Source of the DNA: Lineus longissimus
Lineage: Eukaryota; Nemertea; Pilidiophora; Heteronemertea; Lineidae
Assembly: GCF_910592395.1 (NCBI RefSeq)
Contig: NC_088321.1
Coordinates: 14,694,001-14,758,000, forward strand
DNA length: 64,000 nucleotides
Direction: 5' to 3'
Of the stretch, positions 54,776-64,000 are shown one piece after another. The translations under genes and the position numbers were made by a program. The notes beneath the pieces are model-generated. The model was given only the letters and a program-made list of their open reading frames with translations, was not told where the DNA came from and ran no database searches. Numbering within the stretch: position 1 is the first letter of the stretch; the number at the start of each line of letters is the position of its first letter.

Positions 54776-55571
54776 TGGATTTACAAACAGGACATTGGCG
54801 GCAGAGAGGCCCGACGAACTAAACACTCGGTTACACAGGGTACCCTTAATTTTCCTATCATTCCTCTTAGATCAGTCCAACATCATCCTGGCACCAGTTG
54901 TTTTCAACATACTCCGCCTCTCGATATGTGTACGCGAGGTAGGAGTGTCAAAAACCTGTATCTCGGGATGTGAGGTATCATTTGACAACTTGGTAAAATA
55001 ATGGAGGAATTTGAAACCCTCGCCTATCGGCTCGGGTTTGGACTGTATTTTAGCTCCACCCTCGAGTGTCTTGGTAACTCAACCAAGGTCCTCCGCCTCG
55101 AGTTCAATTCCTTAAGTCAACACCATTTCAATTCACCATGGTGAACTTACAGCATTTCAGTGAATCCAAGATCTTTTTCGTAAGAGGCCTGAGCCTGCCA
55201 TCATTCGCCGCCAATTGTAGTTTCCACTGATGCTGATCTCTGATGATGATTTTCACCAGCGTTGCAAGCATTTTTGGATGTGGGTTTAGATAATTTCAGC
55301 CAGGCTCCTGGTTGCACCCCGTACTAGTGCATTGTTTAGTGTAATTCAGTGATTTTTCCATTATACCGTTTGTTTGGAGAGGTCACGGTCCTACTGGAAG
55401 CGTTTTTGTAGGAAAAACCAACATATCTCCTGCACAAGTGGCCCCTTTACGGAATAATTCGGCCTCGAAGACATCACTGGTTTTTCCAAGCAAAATCTTG
55501 CAGACCAAAGGGTCCACTGGTACTGATGCGTTGCCTATTGCTAAATGCTTTCACTGGTTTCACAGCCCGTT

Positions 55572-57235
55572 ATGTGTGTTTCAGGCGTCCTGGCCCTGGC
55601 CTTGGCCGTCAATTACTGCTCCGGTGCTGTTGTCCTCAAGCCCGAAAGGAAGTAAGTTGACTTTCAATATACCATAAATGAATAACTCGTAAACAGACAA
55701 CTCGATTTATGACATATTCTTCAGTTACTCACCACGTCATACTTAAAGGGGGGCTGTCAGCAGAATCCAGGGTAGTCCGATGTTCGATCGGTGCTCGTGC
55801 TAGCTCTAATTTGCCTATTAAAGGGACAATATAGGCAACAGCTAGGCAAGATAGAGTTACACAAAGCCACCAATAGGGTTCTCTCACATCTCACAGTAGC
55901 TGGACAATAGTGACACCTATTGGATCTACGTCTAACTCAATCTGGCTAACCTGGCTCCCATACCCCAACTGCATGAAATGTCGTTTCTGTTTTTGTAGAG
56001 ACGTGCTCAGCAGCCTATCTAACACTGCCATCTCGACCTTATCCTCGTCCCTACCCTACCTCCAATCTGTCGTCCAAGATTCCGGCAAGTTTATCGGAAG
56101 TGCCGTTGCAACTGTCTTGTCTTTTGTCAGTGATCACGATGGCGACGTAAGTACATAGCATGTCAATAGATGTCGCTTTAAGGGAAGATAAAAAATAAGT
56201 TATGTCTGAAGTATTGTATCACTACGCATTTACGGGAAGGACCACAGGTGTAAAATGCTGTCTGGCGCGTAAGAGATCATTACATTTTACTATAGAGAAT
56301 AGCTAGCATTAGCTTCGAAGTCTATCGCTAGCAACCGTTACCGATGGCGATACTTGGAGGTTTCTTTATATGCGTCCTTCTTTACAGATTAACATCCCAA
56401 ATTATGGTTACGTCAACTACCACCTTGACGCGTGCACCCTGTCATTGGGTAAAAGGGAGGAAAAACGCTGGTTAGGGTCAGTTTGGAACACCATCAGTGA
56501 TGTAGTCGACACGGTAAGAACCTTCTCTGTTTTCACCTTTCATTAGGCCAGTTGAAGGGAGATGATATACGGATGCCAGGAAACCAGATTAAGTTTCACG
56601 AAGGCGCCGATAGGGGTCTTTCCAAGCTCACGGTACTTCAAACCTGTGTCCGCTGTATACGAAGAATGCATTTATCGCAAAATCAAACACGATCCAGTCA
56701 CTCCTGCTCCATGTTCTCTGTGACTTACTTCCTTATCTTTTGACCTCTCCATGGACCGTGTTGGTGCTTCACACTTGGTCCTCGACAGTTCTTGGCAACG
56801 GTGTTCACAGCATCAGCTGCTGTGGATCTAGCTCTGAATGCGACTGCAGCAGCCCCTGCCGGCTTGTCAGTAACACTCATCTCACTCCAAAGCGCCTTTT
56901 GCTAACTTTAAAGACACAACTGGCTTGGGATTTACCTGGCCAGCAGGATAATATACTACTTGCCACGCACCATAAAGTTGTGGTATCACACTAATGCTGA
57001 TATCTCATGCCCAAGTTGTCCCTTTTATAACTTAGGATTCGCATTTTCGATTCTCATTTTTCTTCAGGTTGTTGACACTGTCGTCCCCGAAAGGAAATGC
57101 AAGGCTCGTGTCTCAGACCCTCTGACTGGGTTGAGCCGGTCCGCTACCAAAGGCTCTCCCGAAGATGCCCTGAAAAGCGCCCTCACCGGTTTGTTTGAAG
57201 ATATTGTCAAGCTTGCTCAACAGGTCCAGGGATAG
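55572..57235 (+). CDS. Small predicted secreted protein, family not recognised
   Basis: Exons 55572-55651, 55999-56146, 56388-56513 and 57068-57235, with a possible cassette exon 56789-56869; phases agree. Start MCVSGVLALALAVNYCSGAV reads as a short signal peptide; an AG at 55583-55584 leaves open that the start lies in an unseen upstream exon. The product is 173 residues, or 200 with the cassette. After LKPERK comes a Ser/Leu-rich helix-like stretch (SNTAISTLSSSLPYLQSVVQ), a KREEKR site suitable for prohormone convertases, then RWLGSVWNTISDVVDTVV, which would form an amphipathic helix, and an acidic-amphipathic C-terminus (FEDIVKLAQQVQG). Few cysteines. It could be a precursor of a bioactive or membrane-active peptide, but that is inference from layout only. 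ATTAAA at about 57371 may be its poly(A) signal. Confidence 0.65.
55815..55905. repeat. Inverted copy of the 46765-46858 repeat
   Basis: ATTAAAGGGACAATATAGGCA ... CCAATAGGGTTCTCTCACAT is the reverse complement of the end of the 46555-46860 block. In intron 1 of the secreted-protein gene. Confidence 0.6.
56789..56869 (+). CDS. Possible cassette exon of the secreted-protein gene
   Basis: 81 nt, phase 0 on both sides, acceptor GGTCCTCGACAG, donor GTAACA. It encodes FLATVFTASAAVDLALNATA then AAPAGLS, Ala-rich with an NAT glycosylation motif. Including or skipping it keeps the frame. Confidence 0.5.
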
Positions 57236-58173
57236 ACCGAGGTTGATTTGTTACCAAATTCCGGTGCTCTACTGTGCATCCATGTTGAATTGCTAATCAA
57301 AGTAGTGCCCGGATGTAGAGGTTGGATTTGTAACTAATTTCGAACTTTTTGTTTCTTGGTCTACTCATTCCATTAAAAATAGGCACGGTATCGTTAAAAT
57401 GCGTAGCTCGTTTTTTTCTCTCTTTCGAATGCCTCGGCAATCGTAGAAATCATTATACATGTACATACTGTATTCAAAGTCTTCGCAAGATTCCACGAAA
57501 CGCCAACGTGATCGCCTATCTCATAGTTCGACCCCACGATTAAGATGACGATGTCGAACAAAGGGATAGGTGTTCTCGTGGACGTTTCGGGGGCTTTGCG
57601 AAACCCCCAATTATTAGTGGACAGCAATCGGATCCTCCTCCTCGCGCAGGACCGCGACCGGGACTCTATTTATTGATGAAGTCGTCCGTTCCTGCTTGAA
57701 TTGATCGCCATCATATCATTCTCCAAGCGGAATGTCCTCGAATATCAGTCGCTTGGTGTCTATCATGTTTCAAGTGCAGTTGGTCGTTTGGTGGTCGGGC
57801 GCTTGTGTTTTCTAACTTGGCCGTAAGGGGTCTTATGCATGCATGTTAGCTCGTGGACGTTTACTTTCTGGTAGGACTGTACTCCATAACACGAACCTTC
57901 TGGGCTTCCGTATATACTGATCCGCTCGGGGTCCAACTCCAGATCACGCCCAACTCGGCCGCCGGGGACGAAATAAAACGACTCCACACTCCACGCGGGC
58001 ATTATAGTATCAAAAGCTCCAAGCAGATATCAGGCGATCGACCTCCTGTTTCCTTATCATTCATTCATAGCCCTGTCAAAGAAACTGGTGTGACAGTAAA
58101 CTTTACTCAGCTCCAAGTTGGTTTGTTGCGGAATTTTCGAGAAACATTGGATTTCTTTCGTTTTTGTCAAAAA
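57236..58173. other. Intergenic interval and probable HDC 5' UTR/promoter
   Basis: The frame of the HDC start codon stays open back to an ATG at 57853, but that 107-codon extension has no family counterpart, so it is more likely leader or promoter. A 43-codon plus-strand frame at about 57545-57676 resembles nothing known to me. Confidence 0.4.
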
Positions 58174-61100
58174 ATGGACGCGGAAGAATACAGAAGACGA
58201 GGTAAGTACAGTGTTTCCTTAAAAGATATTGAACCTTTTTCAAAACTTTTTTTTTGCTCGTGGCGTCGTACAGCTGATCAGAAGTTGGCACTGCAATATC
58301 GAATGTTTTTTATCATGTTATTTGTATATTCAGTTATTTATTCATTTGATCAGTTTTGGCGAGCTGAAATAAACGCAGGTATACACAATGCCGTAGTGTA
58401 GTCACTCTTAATAAGAATTTTTTGAAATTTACATTAAGTGCGTAATTACAAATACTTTACATACAATTTGTAATTTTTTAATTCCTGTTGGCTAAAAAAA
58501 GTATGATTTATATCGTTCTGACAGACGGTACTTACATTTAGTTGAACTAGGAATATGACCAGACTTACCAAAAGATAGTGGTGATTCAAAACACTAGATT
58601 ATCCTTAGGCCTAACCAATCCTGAGCGGTAATACTTCTGTTTCAAATTTCTCGGCTTTCTGTTTTGACTGTCCCTTATTACACCGTTTGCAAACCTGTAG
58701 TCCCACTATTAGCCAAGATTCTACCCCTGACTTAGATACAGTGTATATACATGTAGTTCTTTCACGATGACGATTTCGACTAAAGCCGGTAACAATGACC
58801 GGCCAGTGCTGTGTAACATTGAGCTGCGATCTAATGAGGTAAAAAAACAATGGAGCTCATTATTATGCGTATTAGTTACGTATCAACTGAAAAAATCCAT
58901 CCTACATGCACAACTTCAACATATCACCAAACATCTCGGAAAGTAGCTGGATGATGCAGTGCTCTCAGCCAAGCGGTCATGAAGGAGTTGTCGGGAAACG
59001 ATTTATTTGTCAAAATAAGCCATAAAACCATAGATTTCTTGCAAAATACGTAATCAATGTTTAAAAGGACATAGGCCATTTTGGTTCATATTCGCTAACT
59101 GATGTTTGAGTCAAATGTCATTAAAAACTCCTCGCCGTTTGGGCTCCAGAGGTAAGGAGAAGAAGAATATATAACATTTTGTGGTCAGAAGTAGAATCGC
59201 TTGGGTTGGTGCAAAATATGGAACTGTTAAAAAGAATGTAAAATCACACTATAAATTCATTGCTTGATTGGAGATGTTTAAGAATAGAAATTGATACCTC
59301 GCTGTCGGATTGTCTCACCAAAACCGCTCGTGTGGAGCTAAAATGTTGGCAGCAAACTCCGCTTCGGTTTTGGCCAACATTTGGCCAACATTGGCCAACA
59401 TTTCAGCACCCCCTCGCTGTTTTGGTGAGACAATCAATACCTCCAGTTCGGTATCAATTCTCTTGCTTAACTATTACCCTGCACGGATGTAGAGCCGTGT
59501 TGCTCTACATCCGTGCTATTACAGATAATTCTGCACACCGTGGTAAGAGAGAACCTATCGGCGACTTTCTGTAACTTAATTTGACCGACCTGACTCCTGT
59601 CCCTAGTCTTCCTTTAATAATCCAGGTTACCATTCCTTTATGACAATGGCATTCGGTCCACGTAACATCGTTGATTGCAGGAAATCTCATTAGAGACGGC
59701 AAGAGTGTGTTATCTTGAATCAAGTTAGTTTCGTGTGTAACTAAACACCCAAACATCAACCATCTCGGGGCTGGTCTCCAATGTTGGACGAATTTGACGA
59801 AAATCTTGTTTTCAAGAAGATTTCCCTTATAGTGCGCGGAAAGCCTTCGAAATGACACAAGTTATTGGAAGTGTCAATTTTCGTTTGAGATTTTTAAGTG
59901 CAGAACAAGCCCTGCGGCGACGTAGTTCAAACGTTTGTTCCACATGCCGGTTCTTTCAATAGAAAACCGAGATCAAAAGCACATACTTTACAACTAAATA
60001 TAGTGAATGTATCGTAACACATTTAGATGTAAAAACTTTAATTATTTTGGCCCGGATTTTGCTTTGGTACCCCGAACTTATAAAGGGAACCAACATAATC
60101 AGCACAAGTGCACAAGATCATTAATCAAGGTCCAACACCGTCACCTAAAACCAGGAAATGTATTCGATTCATCACCGATTACTCAGCCTGCTGGACACAC
60201 GTCCCGCCACAAATCTTATCGCGTGTTTTTACCTTTCATGGTGAGAAACCAGCAATGAAAAATTGGACCATGATGCATGGAATAACGCCGCGTTGATCAG
60301 GGCCAGATTCTGTGAGATAGCAAAGATGGATTTTGCCAATTTCCTGTTTTATACTCAACTGATGACGTCTGCTGGAGTTGAATCGGTCCGTAGCAATTCG
60401 TTGACAAGATCTGCGCATGCGCAACCACTCACCCATCTTTACATTCACTCTTTTTGAGCAAAATTTGTAAGACTTCAGGTCTGTGTTGGCCAATCAAAAC
60501 CCCCACCCACACTGTCACCAACGGCCCCAAAGAAGCTTGACTGAGGCCTTCTAAGAGAAAGAAATAAATATTTGACCAACAAAGTAAAGATTGAGCAGTT
60601 TTCAAGGATCATCGGAGCTCTTGCGTCTATACTTGATTGAACGTCTTCCACATTTGCGTTTTACGCTGCGAAGTTCGCTCAATCTTATTGACACCGCGTT
60701 ACCACTGACAAGAATTGTCGCTTATAGCGTTGAACACAAGGCGAATATAGAGAAAGGCCCTAACTTCGAAAACTTTGAACTACAGCTCATGCGAAAACGT
60801 CGCCAACAAGACATCCGGAACTTTTCGCGTGTCGCAGCAGCTTTCAATGTAATTACACCCAACCTGTAGTCATTACATGAACAAAATGGAGTTCATCCTT
60901 CACGAACGCTCGGGCGATTAATCCGCTACAGTTTCTGGGGATTAGATGCCTCTGATTAATCTACGTAATTCTTCAATTGACAGTAAATCATTTTGTTATT
61001 TTTATAATGAGGAGTGGGCGCATTTTGAATTTCTTGTCCGGTGATGACAGCATGGAGTTTGCGAAAAAAAGAACGTGTTACCTTTGGTGCCTCCGTCATT

Positions 61101-63657
61101 GCTTTTGGCATACAAACATACAGTTATGTTGTTTTCATAAATAAAGATGATTGGAATATCACAATTGTCATAGAAATGGCCCTTTTACTGCACTCTTTGA
61201 TGTATCGCTTCACTATTGTAATCAGGTTCAACAGTGAGCGCATGTGTACAGGTGTGAAGGCGGCCAAAATATTGCTGTCTTGCGCACCAACCAACCTCGA
61301 TAGAATAACCTCGTCCGGAGACTGCGTATTGCAATGGATCTATGATTTAGGGTAGGAAAATGATATTAATAATTTCGTTAAATTAATAAATCCCGATGAT
61401 TGGCTCGGGTCATTTATGCCTATCGTGTCCTGATGATTGTATCAGGTATTGATCACCAATATAATTAGGGGTGCATGGTAATTAAGGTAATTAGGCCTGG
61501 ATGAGCCAACCAATATGATTATCCATTAGCCATGATACGCCATCCGAATACTGTAAACCGTCAATTGCCGTGCCTATCGTATTCGGGGGTCACGAAAATT
61601 TTCTTTAAAAAACTTTTTTCATGATGCATTTCCAAAATTACCCACATCCAAACCAAACGCGGTGCGCCATTACGCTCCAGACGCAGTGGACCGTCCTCAT
61701 TCCTCACCCTAACGAGACACAATTAGGATGACGCAATGGACTGCCCCGGGAGTCTATGTGCTATTAGCTACCGTCTATTTAGGATAACCTAGTACGATTT
61801 ACAGTAGCACGTGTTCGTCAGCCATGACGCCATCTATCGGCAGGCATTCCAACGGTTCTAATATTTTTTTCCTGGCAAAACTTAATGACATCGACCCCCA
61901 TGGAACAGCTTTCAGGGTTATAGCTTGAGGGGGGTAGGGGCCCTCCCCCGCAAAAAGTCACCAAAAATGAGTTTTGACCGGAAAAACTCAATATGTGTCA
62001 CCCGCACACACACTTAAAAGTTAGCCTTACCCCTTCGTTCATGGCGGTCGAAAGGCAAAAAGCGACAAGGACCATGAACGTATACGTATTCCTGAATCTG
62101 TCAGATGCGCAAATAACAAACCTGTGAATAAGATCTTCCAGTCTATTAATCAATCATTGATTCAATTAATTACATCGACTGCATTAATTAAGAGGAAAAT
62201 TGAAAGTATGAGACTTGACTCGATTTATAAATTTCGTACTCAGAATTGGTTGATGACGTCACGGGTTCTCTTTTCGTCTTTTTAACCTTGACCTTTAACC
62301 GGAACATGACCTAGGTTTCACCCTATGACAAAGGCATAAATAACATCACATGACGTAAGGGTCTTACTCTGTCGGGACCCATCTTTCTTTCAGATCTTTT
62401 TTAAAGGGCGAATATCAGCAGGTTCAAGGTTCGCCAGATTAAGTTACCAAAAGTCGCCAGTAGGAGTCTCTACTATATCACAGGTCATGCTTGTACCGAC
62501 CGACCGAAACTGAATTTGAATTGTATTTGTTTTGTTTATTTACTTTTAGGGAAAGAAATGGTGGACTATATAGCAGACTACCTCGAAAACATCAGAACGA
62601 GGCGCGTGTTCCCGGATGTATCTCCAGGATATATGCGCCCCCTATTGCCAGAATCTGCACCCACGACGGGAGAGGAATGGGACGACATCTTTAAGGACGT
62701 GGAGCGGGTCATCATGCCCGGGGTAAGTTATCAAATCTGAGATTTTGTGGCCGACATTACACTTGCCACTTACCTCGCTGTTTTAAGGCCAAGTCCAATA
62801 CGCGGTCTATTGTCTTTAGACAATGCCTGTTCGCACTTAGGCCTGCAGTCCAAATGTTCTTCAGTCTTATAAAAAGTTTATCCAGGCAACCAGCGAAACC
62901 AGCTTCTGCGAAAAATCTACTTTTTTAACTTCAAAAGTCCCATCCATCCATCCCAAATCTTTTCACTAGCCACCTATGACTAATCTCATTTCGCTCTTCA
63001 TTAAGCCCAATTAATCCATAATCTAAAAACTATTCATTGAATGAAATTACATGTGTAATACCTTTGAGCACGCTTCGACGTATTTATCAAACGTTCCTGT
63101 CAATTTCCCTCGCATTACTGTCACATGACTGTCGCAAAGCGGCACTTTCCGCAACTCGTGTTTTGACGTTGTCATGGCGAAGCCGCTTTATTTTCGGCAA
63201 GAGTGCACGGGCAAATTGGAAATGAACGCATTAACTTGTGTTGGGATTGAAGAGGTATTCTTTTTTGGTTGCTTTTTTTTTTAAGGTTAGAAGTGGGTTT
63301 TTTCTTCTTCTATGTGCATGACTATAAATGGTTACTACAGGATATATAAATAACCTATCCCTTCCGATATTGGACGAAAACCGGACTTTCCAACCGCCAT
63401 TAGAATGAAGGCAAGCCTACGACTGCTTATGTGTGAATATGCAAAGAAAAAAGAAAGGTTGATTTTAAAACGGTGAAATTTTGTTCAAAGCAGACCGTAA
63501 ACATTGAGACACCCTGTAGAATATTTGTTTCTGCATATTTCAGGTGACCCATTGGCAGAGTCCCTACATGCACGCCTACTTCCCAGCCCTCAATTCCTAT
63601 CCATCCCTCCTGGGCGACATGCTTGCAGACGCCATCAATTGTTTAGGTTTCACATGG
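58174..63657 (+). CDS. HDC: Histidine decarboxylase, N-terminal part
   Basis: PLP-dependent group II decarboxylase converting histidine to histamine in the cytosol. Exons 58174-58201, 62550-62722 and 63544-63657 join in frame (105 codons); the gene continues beyond the right edge, so the PLP-lysine region is not visible. The start [10 protein letters not shown] followed by [36 protein letters not shown] and [20 protein letters not shown] is shared by HDC and aromatic amino acid decarboxylase (DDC). [17 protein letters not shown] and LPESAP favour HDC over DDC (DDC: ...CGAIGCIGFSW). Intron 1 (58202-62549) contains the fold-back repeat at 59285-59470 and no recognised coding sequence. Confidence 0.88.
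59285..59470. mobile_element. Fold-back repeat with GATTGTCTCACCAAAACCG arms
   Basis: GATTGTCTCACCAAAACCGC then GTGGAGCTAAAATGTTGGC is inverted as GCCAACATTTCAGCACCCCC and GGTTTTGGTGAGACAATCAA. Outer ends AATTGATACC / GGTATCAATT. Best-preserved copy of the family at 35045-35200. Confidence 0.7.
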
Positions 63658-64000
63658 GTAAGTATTTGTAGCATTGGTTGATATTTCAGGGTTTTCTTTA
63701 ACTGACCAATCAGGGCAATCGTTTTATCAGTATCGATGCCATGCCCATCATTTCTTCAGGTTAGATAGATTCCTATTGGTTAAAATCATGTCAGGCGTTC
63801 TTTACTGACCAATCATGGAGCTCGTTACTTTCGCATTTCTCAGGGTCATTGCTTGTCTGCGTGCGTGAGTGCGCGCGTGTTTTAATTAAGCGTTTTTTCT
63901 CAAAACCCGTCGTTGAATGGAAATTAAACCAGAGTCTTTCAATGAATTCTTCTGAAGGACTCTGATTAAACTATAAGATATTCCAGAGCCTAGACATACT

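Larger units (their letters stand above)
52352..55571. other. Divergent spacer between ADAM10 and the secreted-protein gene
   Basis: No coding exon recognised. It contains the repeat blocks at 52920-54200 and 54550-54775 and half of a fold-back repeat at 55020-55110. Confidence 0.55.

Noticed and set aside
57853..58173. 107-codon in-frame N-terminal extension of HDC
   Set aside because: HDC and DDC proteins start at the M-x-x-x-E-[FY]-R-x-R-G motif; the upstream stretch has no matching sequence and is probably leader DNA.
60591..61355. Frames of 92 and 104 residues in HDC intron 1
   Set aside because: No recognisable domain, no splice context, and frames of this length are expected by chance in 4 kb of intron.

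Overview
This is nuclear DNA from an invertebrate animal. The genes have many short exons with GT-AG introns, there is no operon structure, and the introns and intergenic DNA are full of small inverted-repeat transposons (MITEs), SINEs, LINE ends and minisatellites. The five genes are animal families (VPS13, FBXO28, ADAM10, histidine decarboxylase and one unrecognised secreted protein). The species cannot be fixed from this window; a marine deuterostome or lophotrochozoan would fit. All family assignments come from reading translations against remembered family sequences, with no database search.

Layout. (1) About 45-25978, minus strand: 5' third of a VPS13A/C-type lipid-transfer gene, closest in detail to VPS13C; about 24 coding exons (1145 codons), running off the left edge. 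Two first coding exons exist, each able to supply the chorein N-terminus. (2) About 26000-28848: divergent intergenic region filled by two adjacent fold-back elements. (3) 28849-31123, plus: complete FBXO28-like F-box gene in 4 exons, followed by two decayed tandem copies of its terminal exon. (4) 31624-37956: repeat-rich convergent intergenic DNA. (5) 37957-52201, minus: complete ADAM10 (Kuzbanian) sheddase, 17 exons, 802 codons plus stop, frame closed across all junctions, including one intron with the signals of a U12-type AT-AC intron. (6) 52202-55571: divergent spacer with a CRE-like site near ADAM10 and degenerate repeats. (7) 55572-57235, plus: small predicted secreted protein of unknown family. 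(8) 58174 to beyond 63657, plus: first three coding exons of histidine decarboxylase, running off the right edge.

The genes have no evident shared pathway. VPS13 moves bulk lipid at membrane contacts, FBXO28 is an SCF ubiquitin-ligase adaptor, ADAM10 sheds surface proteins such as Notch, and HDC makes histamine. The repeat landscape is the other main content: a pogo-like MITE family with at least nine near-complete copies and several fragments, Mutator-like, piggyBac-like and hAT-like MITEs, tRNA-derived and 5S-derived SINEs, two LINE 3' ends, and minisatellites with 18, 22, 29, 49, 58, 122 and 126 bp units.
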